The notes under the pieces: generated by a model
What the model saw: the letters and a program-made list of their open reading frames with translations, nothing else
What the model was told of the DNA's origin: nothing
Databases searched by the model: none
Shown: positions 50,447-60,610 of the stretch, in pieces
Layout: each line of letters starts with the position of its first letter
Position numbering within the stretch: position 1 is the first letter of the stretch
Translations under genes and position numbers: made by a program
Origin: Linnemannia elongata
Lineage: Eukaryota; Mortierellomycota; Mortierellomycetes; Mortierellales; Mortierellaceae
Assembly: GCA_036320915.1 (NCBI GenBank)
Contig: JAXBDG010000018.1
Span: 496,001 to 560,000, forward strand
Reading direction: 5' to 3'
DNA: 64,000 bases

Positions 50447-52463
50447 ATGCTACTGGAGAACACTCTTCAAGGCCACGTACAAGCAATTCGACTTGTCGAT
50501 AAGAGCATCTCACCTAGCGCTGTTCCTGTCGCTACACCGTACGAGATATACTATATCGACACTCACCTCGACCCCGAGACACAGAAGGAGGTGGTGTTAT
50601 GGGACGATATCCTCCGGGCATTCAAGTACGCAGAGCAGGTTCGGCACAAGGCGAGGGTTGTTCCCTTTCTGGAAGGGAAGGAATTTACTATGTATGTGCA
50701 CAAAAGAGCCACTTTCACACTTCGAGATGTGTCATATTCCTGGTAATTGCGCATAGTGGAAGAAGAGGAGCATGCTAATCGCCTTGCTTTTCATCATGGG
50801 AAACCCACTCTTAGCCTTAAGCCTCTCAGGATAGAGGCTGTGTCAAACACCGTTTTAGATGTGATTATGGATATACCAGCAATGGACAAAAAGGTAACTT
50901 CTTCACCCAAAGCCCGCCAGTTCGATTTTTCTTGACAGTGCCATGTACGGACAACGAAGCACTAACACGGACAAAATTTCCCCTCTGCAGAACACCAGCC
51001 CAAGACCAACACCCAGTGCTACGTCCATATCTCTTGGTGCTACTTCCACCGCCATATCCACCGCTGCCAGACGAAACCCAGTGTACGGTCTTGTAGAGAC
51101 GGCCATGGAAAACTACGTTCACTTCGACAGACCACTTGCGTTCCCATCAGCTCGAGGTCCGCAAGCAGTGTTGGACGATCGGAGCCCGGCCGTCATGGAT
51201 CTTCCAACCACTCCTCATACTTACAACGACAACAAACCTCAGCTACGAAAACCTCAAATCGCGACAGTCAATGCACCCGTAGAGGTGGATGTAGCCCAGA
51301 CGAACTTTACTGCCAGCCTTGGTGACAAGCACGCCCAGGTCGCGCTTGGCGACATTTACAGGGATGGCAAAGGGGTTACGCGAGATTATCAGGCCGCCAT
51401 GGATTGGTACTTCAAAGCCGTTGAGCAAGGAGACGCAGCAGGACAGCAGAGAGTAGGCAACCTTTACGACAAAGGATTCGGTGTCCTGCAGAACTACTCG
51501 ATAACCATGGATTGGTACCTCAAGGCCGCCTTGCAAGGAGATGTCGAATCTCAATACTGCATTGGCCTTCTCTACAACTTTGGTCGCGGTGTTCCCCAAG
51601 ACTATGCACAAGCCATGGATTGGTACCTCAAGGCCGCTTTGCAAGGAGATGCTAGAGCTCATTACAGCATTGGAACTCTCTACTGTGACGGCCGTGGTGT
51701 TCCCGAAGACCATGCGCAAGCGATGGAGTGGTATCTAAAGGCCGCCAATCAAGGACATGCAGAATCCCAGTACAACGTTGGCGAATTGTATTGCTATGGT
51801 CAAGGTGTTCGGCATGATTACGTACAGGCAATGGACTGGTTTCTCAAGGCCGCCAATCAAGGACACACTGCCTCACAATCCAACGTCGGAACTCTCTACG
51901 ACAACGGTCTTGGTGTTCCCCAAGACTATGCACAAGCGATGGACTGGTATCTCAAGGCCGCTAGCCAAGGAGATTCTGAATCTCAATTTAGCATCGGAGT
52001 TCTCTACCACAACGGCAAAGGTGTTCCCCAAGACTATGCACAAGCGATGGAATGGTTTCTCAAGGCCGCCAATCAAGGACACGCCGACTCACAATACAAC
52101 ATCGGAACTCTCTACGACAACGGCCGTGGTGTTCCCCAGGACTATGCACAAGCGATGGATTGGTATCTCAAGGCCGCCAATCAAGGACATGCCGCCTCAC
52201 AATGCAGTATTGGCGCTCTTTACTACCTAGGTCGAGGTGTTCACCAGGACTTTACGCAAGCGATGGAATGGTTTCTCAGGTCTGCCAAGCAAGATTACGA
52301 CCCTGCTCAATTCAACATCGGCCTACTTTATTACTACGGCCAAGGGGTTCCCCAGGACTATACAAAGGCCGTTGAGTGGTTCTCTAAGGCTGCCGACCGA
52401 GGAAATAATAGCGCCAAAAGAGAATTGGAGGTCTTGAAAAAGAAGGGTGCTGTTTTGAAATAA
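50447..52463 (+). CDS. Sel1-repeat protein with conserved N-terminal module
   Basis: Proposed exons are 50,447-50,742, 50,815-50,893 and 50,991-52,463, in phase, giving 615 residues. The first intron (GTAATT to CTCTTAG) removes an in-frame TAA at 50,744-50,746; an alternative acceptor at 50,829 also keeps frame. The second intron is GTAACT to CTGCAG. The first roughly 140 residues form a globular module (YEIYYIDTHLDPETQ, VLWDDILRAF, LKPLRIEAV, NTVLDVIMD) that I associate with many Sel1 proteins of early-diverging fungi. A disordered linker with ARRNPVYGL follows. Ten to eleven 36-residue Sel1 units of the DYAQAMDWYLKAANQG type end the protein. Role: probable scaffold or adaptor; no enzyme motif. 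AATAAT/AATAAA-like signals follow the stop. Confidence 0.82.
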
Positions 52464-52639
52464 ATAATAAAATTGTAATTTATGACGACTCATCAACCTC
52501 AGGCGTGGGGTTGGAGTGAGTCAACAAGCTACGATCGTCGCACAATAAGGTTATGTGTATTATTATCTCTTTCTCCACATATATTTCAAATACTCCTCCT
52601 CTTCCTTTGTATCTTTTTCATCCATTGCAGAACCAACAT
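52464..52639. other. Intergenic; includes the empty site of the left-arm foldback MITE
   Basis: Mirrors 23,002-23,179 of the left arm. The sequence at about 52,630-52,650 corresponds to the MITE target, with a single TA. Confidence 0.6.
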
Positions 52640-54050
52640 CTAGTTTGATCGATGCGTTTTTTTTTTTTTTGTTTGGGCCCTGACTGTGCACTCAGATCTG
52701 CCATGCAAAAATAGAAGAGAGTAGAACAAAAAGGCCGGCACTTATCTCTTACCGTTAGGATCAGACTTGGCATGCGACTGCTAGACATGGAAGGCTATCT
52801 TAAAACCACCTTCATCAGCTAAATTCTCTCTCAAGGTCAATTGGCCGTTGAGTTTGTGACCCTTGCCGTCGGACCCTTTAACGATGGAAGTTCCCATACT
52901 AGATCAAATAGCCCTAGGTCTTCTCGTCTAATGCCTTCGAGATTGCGTCTGTACTCCACTAGAAATGGTTTGAAGAGAAAGCAAGAGGGGGGAAATAAAA
53001 GGCTATAGGGATCAAGCAGGCAAGTGATCAAGGAGTAAGATTAAGTAGAACATGAAAGAAAGAGGTGAAGGTGATTCGCATTGGAGACGCAACCAATGAA
53101 GTCGTAGTGGCGGCGAGACTTGTCGAAAGCATGCTGCGAGAAAAGGCCAAGGTCAAGGTCAAGAAAAGTAAATTATCTTGGAACATTGGAATCAGGAAAA
53201 TAATCAAAACAAAATGGGGACAGATCTCGAGCCATAACAAAGAAAAGGAGAGTCTACCCCATACTCGTCGCTATCACCGACACCCATGCTTCCAGAGTTG
53301 ATATACTCGAGGTTCTCGACATTGAAGAACGGCGAAGGCAAGACACCGGCAGAGAAGCTGATAGAGTTGAACGAAGGGCTGTAGTAAGCATTCACTGTCG
53401 TGGGAACCATACCTGTCGAGTTCTTGTTCGCGGTTAAAGGCAGCTGTCTGAGGGTATCCTTAACCGAGCAGACAGAGCACTTAAACCGCTTGCCAAAGTA
53501 ATCTTTGGCTGTGATGTAGTCCTTGTAGTACTCATCCAAGGCCTTGGAGGGTGCGACATCGGGGGCGTTGGTCGAGTAACCGACAAGCTGGGCGATAGTC
53601 TTGAGGTTCTTGATCGCGCCGTCGCGGGTGGCCTTTTCGAGCCCCTTGAGGGTAGGAAAGGACTTTCCGTAGTTGACGAGGACGTACTCTATGACCGACC
53701 TGACCTACTTGCTAATGTTGCCCTTGAATGTCTATCAGGCAAAGTAATGGCCGGCCACTCGGCCCAGGTTGCGGCTGACATCCGAAACATAGGTCTTCCA
53801 GCGCGCTACCTTGATATCTGTGGAAACGCCCAAAAAGATGCTGTTGTAGGCATCCAGGGGCTGAGGGAAGGTTTTGCCAAGGTTATTGGACAGGTACTGA
53901 ATGAGCAATCAGGAGAAATAGCGCAGGAGGATCCTCGAAGAGGTTTTTAAGGTCGGCATCGAATTTTGTGAGGTAGACAAAGTCTCTTGGATGAGGATGG
54001 ATCAATTGATCGAGGGTGTCAAGGCATCCAGCTGCGGACCGTGTAGCTTT
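52640..54050 (-). pseudogene. M13 metallopeptidase relic (right arm)
   Basis: The minus strand carries the M13 block VNAYYSPSFNSISFSAG (about 53,350-53,400), SVKDTLRQLPL and EYYKDYITAKDYF upstream, and a HKLNGQLTLRE-like block near 52,830. The zinc-site region reads GDSDEYG instead of HExxH. It starts at the equivalent of left-arm position 20,860, so signal peptide and N-terminal exons are gone. Multiple frame breaks. The more 5' exons and the hAT-like MITE of the left copy have no counterpart here. Confidence 0.82.
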
Positions 54051-54532
54051 ACAGAGGACGGACAGTGGCATCTGATCTTCATGCAAGGATGAAAGCCCGT
54101 AAAAAAAATATGTATGGACATGAGGCTGAAGAGAAAGCGATACGAACGTGTTCACCTAGACCATCCCCTCGACCTATACCGGATTCCTCTGCATGCTTAG
54201 CGGGACCGCATACATCGGTGCTCCGGACAGTGAGGACCCTCTTCCTCCTCTCCGATGATGTTACTGGCGCCGTCAGCACCCAGAAAAAGAATGAGGAGAC
54301 GGATTTTGAGCTGGCAGCGGCGGAGCCTTTGAGTGAGCCCCTAGTTCAGATTGGCCCGTTTGTTATGAATGCAAGGGAGGAAGTTTTGAGATTTATGGGG
54401 ATTATACGGATGGGATGTGAGAGAGGGGAAGGAAGCGAAACTCGGATGGTGCTTCAAAGTAGTTTGCTGATTTCTTTCCCTCGTTGTACCAAACGAATGT
54501 CAGCACTACCAGCTACAAATTGGGTAAAATAA
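54051..54532 (+). pseudogene. Pirin 3'-end relic (right arm)
   Basis: Broken frames with P-R-P-I-P-D-S-S-like and T-A-Y-I-G-A-like segments at about 54,170-54,220. A better-preserved C-terminal part then reads EPLSEPLVQIGPFVMN and REEVLRF, matching EPLKEPIVQHGPFVMN / SEEIYDTF of the intact pirins. Stops and indels remove any function. It is tail to tail with the NACHT-WD40 gene ending at 54,671, as the matching relic is at 18,290-18,640. Confidence 0.8.
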
Positions 54533-54670
54533 CACGCACCATTCAAAGAACAAAAATAAGCTATGTTATTAATTGGCGCGCCATTCGCCTTCAGTAGCAA
54601 TTGGAAGCCTACGAACTATCATGTCTACTGTCACTCTACATGAAAGGAATTATGAAATGGACTATGTTGT

Positions 54671-57600
54671 TCAAGCAGCTACACCCTTGCAACGCTGAGT
54701 GAGTAACTGCTGGTTGGCTGAAGAGAGACTAACAGCATCGGCAAAAACGGCATCCGAGGCAACTAGAACAGGATTTCCAGCGCTCCAAACCAACTGGACC
54801 GACCAAGCATCCGACAACGACGACGTCTCCACCAGTCTCCACACTTGAAGGGTCCCACTCTCACATCCGATACAAAACTCCAATGTGTCAGGTTTCCATG
54901 CAATGCTGTTGACACGTCCAAAGATATCTCGGATACGCACTGAACACTTCCACTCTACTCGACCGTCTTCTCCCGCTGGTTTGTAAGACGCAAAGTTCCA
55001 GAGCCAAACCGAGCGAGTCAAGCCCACACCCATCCATTGGCCATAGGACGAAAACGCTAAGCAATAAGGTTCTTCGTCGTGCTCTAGCGTTTGTTGAAGT
55101 TGCCCGCTCTCCATGTCCCAAAGCTTAATATCACGGCTCATAAAGCTTTTAGAAGCTCCCCTCAAGCCATCGGGTGAGGTCGATATTGTCCAACGTTCTG
55201 TATGGACCCCAGCATCCACAACAACTCTACACCCACGGCTATCCAAATCCCAGGCTTGAACGGTTCCATCCATGCCTCCCGACACAATCTTGCGGCTATC
55301 CGACGAGAAGGCCAAGTTCCCAACAAGGTAGGTGCGGCTCTCAAGTGTGCGGTCGAGGTTCCCTGAGCGAGCGTCCCAAAGTCGCACTTTCTCGTCGTCG
55401 CTGCTGGTGGCGATCCAGAGGCTGTCGGCGGAAAAGGCGATGGTTTTCACCTGTTCTGTGTGACCGCGCAGCACAACATCGGCATGACCTGTTCCAATGT
55501 CCCACACAGTGACGACTCTGTTGTCTGTTCCAACTGATGCGATTCGATCACCATCTGGAGAGATCGCAAGGCATCTGACAGGATTGTCTCCGCAAACAAT
55601 AGCTAGACCAGACTCTCCAGATACTGTATCATACTGCCGCACAGCTCCCGTAGTGGTGCGACAGATGAGAACTCGACCGTCTGGAGAATAAAGTATGCTC
55701 GTCAGCGGGTCGGATCCACTCTTCACGTCTACGCCTGTCCCCAGTGAGCTCACGTCCCAAAGTCGGATGGTCTTGTCCCGACTACACGAGGCAAGCTGGA
55801 GTCCGTTTGGTGAAAAAGCTACCTGACGGACGCAGTGGCTATGACCAGTAAAAACAGAGAGGACCGATCCTGTCGCTGTACTCCACACCTTCACCGTGTT
55901 GTCATAGCTGCATGTGGCTATCCATTGGTTATTCGGCGAAAACGTTACACACGCGACTGCATCGCCATGAGCCTTCCTGTTCTTCGTTGGCTTGCCGGTA
56001 GTTGTGTGAAGGAGCAGTAACTCCCCATTAGCATGTCCTACAGCAATCCCTAGGCCTTCTGGAGAGTATGCGACGCTCTTCATCTCCATATATTGGCTCT
56101 CCCAGACCTCTCTTGGCTGTCCAGTCTGCATGTCAAAGAATCGGATAATCCGATCGTTACCAACAGACACAATTGAATGTCCATCGGGTGAATATGAAAT
56201 GCTACAGATCGATTCAGTATGATCGGTCAAGGTGAATAGATTGGTGCCTGTCTGAACATCCCATAGCTTTATAGTCCCGTCCTTTCCAGCCGAAGCGACC
56301 TGCTTGCCAGAGGGTGAAAACGCCACAGTCCACACTTCATCGGTATGTCCCTCCAGCATAAAAACGCACGATCCGCTCTCACAATCCCACAACCGTACTG
56401 TGTTGTCGTCGCTCCCTGAAAGAAGTTGATGACCGGTTGGCGAATAAGTGATGCTGTTGATACACTTTAAAGGCCCTTGAAAAGTACGGGTTATTGTCCA
56501 TGTGCAGGTGTCGTAAATGTTGATGCGTCCTCCCAAAAGACCTACAGCGAGCGACGTTCCGTCAGGCGAATAGGTGCACGAGTATACCTCATCATCCTCC
56601 TTCAGGTACGGCATCTCCCCGAACTGAACTCCCTCCATGTGAGTCTTGGTGAAATCCGCCTGACGAATCCAGCTCTTGGTGAGGTTGACGCTTGTCAAGT
56701 CAGCCTCCTGCAGTTGTGCCGAGTCGAACTGGCCGCCAGATATGTCCGCTCCAGGAACTCGAATACCCCGAAGATTAACCCCGTTGAATCGTACTCCTGC
56801 CTTGACCAAGATCGTGATGGCATTTGCAGCGGCTCGTGTTGCTTGGTCGTCGGTCTTCGACTCCTCAATGATGGCGAGGAGCTCGTCCTTGAATCCAGAG
56901 TCCAGCTGCGCGCGTTCTGCCAGAAACTGGATGATCGAGGGCTCTGGGACAAGAATTCTGTGGGACAATGGATGTGCGTTGATAGTGAGTAAGGTGGCGG
57001 AGGTATCGGAAAAGACAAGCGGATCAAGTTCACTTTGTTCACCGATGGGTCCACAGATGGTACAGGCGAAAAAGTACTCCAGGATGGAGCGATGGACAAA
57101 GCGATACTGAGTGCCTGCTCGACTGAGAAGACTGGCGTCACGGAGAAGACTCGTCTCGCAGGCAGTGCTGAAAAAGGCGGCTTTCCAGGAAAATTTGTCG
57201 TGTTTGTTGATGTAGTCGACAACGGGTCTGCCTTCCTGATGGACGAAGATTGCAGTTGCCAGGTCCTGTTGAAACTTGATCCCACTCTGCTCGAATCCGG
57301 CCTCCAACAACTCCTCGAATACTGCCAGTTTGTCACCGCGCAACTTGTCCTGCAGACGACGTTTGTTGACTCTGAGCCAGTGCCACACAAAGTTGTCATA
57401 CAGCTGAACACGAGTGACTTGGAGTCTCGCGAGATCGGACTTGCCCTGGACAACATCTGGGAGGGCCTCAAGGCAGAGCGTCAGCAAGAACGGGTTCTTG
57501 ACCAGATCCAGCAGATTTGGAATGGTTTCCAGCTTGTCCATGTAGTCCTTCTTGACCCAGGTTCGTGGCTCAAGTGGAACATATCGCTCGACATAGTCTT

Positions 57601-58555
57601 CAATCTGCTCCTTGGAGAAGGGAGCGATGACAGCTTCCATAAAGAGATCATCGGCTGCCCGGTTGTACTGGTTCACCGCCAGAGGCACAAAGCGTCCTCG
57701 GTAGTCAGGTCCAAGATACTGAGAGCGACAAGTGATGAGAAGTTTGGCTTCGCGCTGCCCCGATCGGTTGAGGAAGTTGGTCGTATGAAGGTTGGAAGTA
57801 AGCTGGCTCTCGTCATACCCGTCGCAGATCAAGACAAACTGGCGGTGTTGCTCCAATTCCTGAATCTGTGTCTCCGAGAACTTGTATATCCTGAGTTGCT
57901 CTGCAATGAGATCTTTCTCTGGTCGCTCGATGGATGGCAAGTTGACAAAAAGAGGGATTCGGCTTCCTGCCCTGTACTCCTGCCAGAGCTGGTGTTCCAA
58001 GTGCCGATTAAAGGTCGATTTGCCTGCCCCCGAGTCACCAAGAACAAGCATGACCTGGGTGTCGCTGGCAAGGAAGTCCCTGACCTTGTCCTTGAGTGGA
58101 AACAGATTGTCGTCCGTGTCTTGGAGGCTGCGTTTGGCCATGGGGTCGATGTAGACCGCTTGCTTGTAATCGGCAATCTTCATCAACTTCAACGCGTGCA
58201 GGTCGTACTCGAGTTTTGGGATCTCCTGGACCTTATCAAGAAGCGGGGAGTGTAGTTTCGACGAGACAGGCCCCGCATTACGGGTAGACGTGGCAAACTG
58301 GATGCTTCCCTTAGTTCCAACGAGCGTTGAGGACATTGGTGAAGCTGCCAAAGTGGGAACAGCCTTTTTGACTTTGGGGTGTCTCTTGAAAAGTCTCGAA
58401 AAATGTTTCCTTTTTGATGACACACGCCCAAGCGATGCAGTAAGCTCGAGCTGAGAAAGGACGTGCTGTTCTTCAAAGGCAATCTCCGAACGCTTAGAAG
58501 ACGCCGAGGAGGGCGGGGAAGGAGGCGGACTGCCTTGGGGTGGCGAGGAGGACAT
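54671..58555 (-). CDS. NACHT - pentapeptide - WD40 NLR-like (STAND) protein, right-arm paralogue
   Basis: A single open exon of 1,294 residues from the ATG at 58,555 (seven more if an upstream ATG at 58,576 is used). It has the same architecture as the left-arm gene. Walker A is GDSGAGKST, followed by VLICDGYDES and LLITCRSQYL. Pentapeptide-like units follow (VNLRGI, ADISGG, ADLTSV), then about 14 WD40 units (RLWDCESG, KLWDVQTG, TVWDIGTG, RLWDARSG, KLWDMESG), and the end is the same GVAA. The two proteins differ by scattered substitutions and one inserted residue near position 110. Both frames are intact despite the age of the duplication, which indicates selection on both. It is head-to-head with the intact pirin at 60,611, the only unit in the window where both partners are whole. 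Confidence 0.94.
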   Translation of the reverse strand: MSSSPPQGSPPPSPPSSASSKRSEIAFEEQHVLSQLELTASLGRVSSKRKHFSRLFKRHPKVKKAVPTLAASPMSSTLVGTKGSIQFATSTRNAGPVSSKLHSPLLDKVQEIPKLEYDLHALKLMKIADYKQAVYIDPMAKRSLQDTDDNLFPLKDKVRDFLASDTQVMLVLGDSGAGKSTFNRHLEHQLWQEYRAGSRIPLFVNLPSIERPEKDLIAEQLRIYKFSETQIQELEQHRQFVLICDGYDESQLTSNLHTTNFLNRSGQREAKLLITCRSQYLGPDYRGRFVPLAVNQYNRAADDLFMEAVIAPFSKEQIEDYVERYVPLEPRTWVKKDYMDKLETIPNLLDLVKNPFLLTLCLEALPDVVQGKSDLARLQVTRVQLYDNFVWHWLRVNKRRLQDKLRGDKLAVFEELLEAGFEQSGIKFQQDLATAIFVHQEGRPVVDYINKHDKFSWKAAFFSTACETSLLRDASLLSRAGTQYRFVHRSILEYFFACTICGPIGEQSELDPLVFSDTSATLLTINAHPLSHRILVPEPSIIQFLAERAQLDSGFKDELLAIIEESKTDDQATRAAANAITILVKAGVRFNGVNLRGIRVPGADISGGQFDSAQLQEADLTSVNLTKSWIRQADFTKTHMEGVQFGEMPYLKEDDEVYSCTYSPDGTSLAVGLLGGRINIYDTCTWTITRTFQGPLKCINSITYSPTGHQLLSGSDDNTVRLWDCESGSCVFMLEGHTDEVWTVAFSPSGKQVASAGKDGTIKLWDVQTGTNLFTLTDHTESICSISYSPDGHSIVSVGNDRIIRFFDMQTGQPREVWESQYMEMKSVAYSPEGLGIAVGHANGELLLLHTTTGKPTKNRKAHGDAVACVTFSPNNQWIATCSYDNTVKVWSTATGSVLSVFTGHSHCVRQVAFSPNGLQLASCSRDKTIRLWDVSSLGTGVDVKSGSDPLTSILYSPDGRVLICRTTTGAVRQYDTVSGESGLAIVCGDNPVRCLAISPDGDRIASVGTDNRVVTVWDIGTGHADVVLRGHTEQVKTIAFSADSLWIATSSDDEKVRLWDARSGNLDRTLESRTYLVGNLAFSSDSRKIVSGGMDGTVQAWDLDSRGCRVVVDAGVHTERWTISTSPDGLRGASKSFMSRDIKLWDMESGQLQQTLEHDEEPYCLAFSSYGQWMGVGLTRSVWLWNFASYKPAGEDGRVEWKCSVRIRDIFGRVNSIAWKPDTLEFCIGCESGTLQVWRLVETSSLSDAWSVQLVWSAGNPVLVASDAVFADAVSLSSANQQLLTQRCKGVAA

Positions 58556-60610
58556 GGTCACAACTATACATATCAAGCATGAATGCCTTGGGTTATTTGT
58601 CTGGACATCTCTGTAAATAAATCAATCATAATAATTATTGTGTCCTTTTACCTTGCGTTGGTTGAAGAATGACCTGCTGCTGGTAAGGTTGCTGAGAAGC
58701 GGGTGAGCGGATGGACGGCTGAGATGAGTGTGCCAAGCTATCAACAAGGGCTTTGTGCAACGTTAGAGAAGATTCGTAAACAAGACGGCGCTGCATGACC
58801 AGATATTATGGGGTGGTTGTGTATCGTTTGCCTTCCTTACCAAAGAGGTAGCAAAAGGTCTCCTTTTTGTTCTCTTATTTTGGTGAGGGACCGGGTTTGT
58901 ATTTGGCTGGCGATACCTGTTGGTTTATACCGAAAAGCTACTGGTTAGCATCGTGTTTAAGGAAAGTGCATTCGTCAACTGCACATTCTGTTTCCTGCGC
59001 TTGTCCTCCCAATCTTACTCGGTGTGGACTTGGTATCGATCTTTTTTAGTTTTTTATTGTCTTTACTTCTGATTTGCGGGTGTGTAGCAGACAGAAGCGT
59101 TGTCTCGTCCTAGATAAAATATGTATGTCCAACGAGGGATGAGTTAGCACTATGAAGTCGAGGGCAATTGAAGAATCTTTTCCAGTTCCTGTTATTTCAC
59201 ACGATTTTTCCCTTACCTTGAGACGAGAGGAGAACTGGTTTACTGTTTTTTGAGTGAGTCGTGACGATGAGGGAGGGCTCTTGGTGGGCTCGGTTGTTTC
59301 TGGCAAGGAGGAAGTATCTATGTACGCTTCAATCGTGTATTAGTATTGTGCAAAGTCTTGTTCATCCTTCCATCTTACAGCGACACACACATTGATTTAC
59401 TCCCGACGACCTGTTGAGAAGGACTTATTACGGTACCTGTTTAGTCGAACGCTTTTTTGTTTGTATTTTTTGTGTTGCGGTGTGTTCTCGGCGGACGTGG
59501 ACGAGAAGGGAATGGTGTGTCTGTGTTCTAAGGAGTAGCGATGTAACGAAGTGGTGAATAAACAAAGGCAAGATGAAAGCACAATGTGAACAACGAGCTG
59601 AATGTCGAATGGAGAAGTGTGAATAACAAAAGACAAAGTGAGAGAGGGAAGTTGGTAATGGAGTGTTTGCAGATGGTAGCAGGGGAGGAGGATGACAGGG
59701 GGTGAGCCAAAGAGAAAAGAGAGGTCATTTTGCGTTATCCACTCGCATTTTCGGCCACTTCTTCCTTCTTTCCCAGGGCTGTGACCCGTGTATGCATGCT
59801 CCCCTCTGCATCTTGCCTTTTCTTCCTTTCAGTTGCGAAAATTGCTATTTGATTTTTCGTTTGTATTTTTTGCGCATAAAAAGGGAACGCAAAGACAAAG
59901 CCATTCTAAACCATGGGTCTTTTGAAGGGTGGCCAGGGTGTGAAGTATGTAGTTCGGTTACAGAAACTAGGCCTTATTTAAGCCGTTACGGAGGCATATG
60001 GCCCATAGAGCGGGATGCGTCTTCTTGGCCAATGATTGAACTCGGTGAAACTGATAGAGTTGTACACAATCAGTAATGAAAGCTATCGAACGCGATACAG
60101 AAAGGGCATGGATGAACATGTTCCTATTGTATAATGTTGCTCTGCTACAAAGAGAGTAGAATCTCCTCGTTCGTTTTTCGGACTTGTTGTTTCTCACGTA
60201 ATGCGCCATGGCCAATGGTGACCTGCTTTCTCTTCACGATCTGGGCAACTGGGACATCATAACATGCCAGGGACCTGTTTGTGGGACCTGTTCTTGGTCA
60301 GACACACCCAATGCTTAATCAGGATAAAATTTCTAAGCCACCTACTTATCCAGGCTTAGTCACTTTTTCATTGGCCAATTAGCAATTGAAAGAAGCGGAA
60401 GGAGAGTAAGCAGGGGGAACAAGAGAGCGGACAAAAAAGTATAAAAGCAACCGACTTTCGACGCAACTCCCCTCTTCATCTCAACAAAAAACATCGTATC
60501 TTCACTCAACTACAATAACAGTCTTCATTATTCCTATTCACAAGACTACCTCTATTCACAAAACAACCCCTCTTCTCTCAGCTATATCAACAACAAGACA
60601 ACAACCCAAT
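58556..60610. repeat. Shared NACHT-pirin intergenic region (unit 4, intact)
   Basis: A 2.05-kb divergent intergenic region, the reference for the other three copies. The NACHT side contains leader-like CT tracts and a plausible leader intron (58,612-58,652 on the minus strand). The middle has the CACCATTGGCCATGGCGCA block in reverse (60,203-60,221). The pirin side has a conserved block with TTAATCAGGATAAAAT and CTTATCCAGGCTTAGTCAC (60,315-60,363), which contains two GATA-type words in opposite orientations. No ORF is credible. Confidence 0.7.
60360..60445 (+). promoter_or_regulatory. Pirin core promoter (unit 4)
   Basis: A CATTGGCCAATTAGC double CCAAT motif and TATAAA at 60,440-60,445, about 165 bp before the ATG. 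They are conserved with unit 3 while intervening bases vary. Confidence 0.6.

Noticed and set aside
57035..58255. A 406-codon antisense ORF over the NACHT domain (and similar ones at 14,560-15,432 and 15,741-16,136)
   Set aside because: Mirror frames of a long conserved coding sequence; no family resemblance and no independent start or splice signals.
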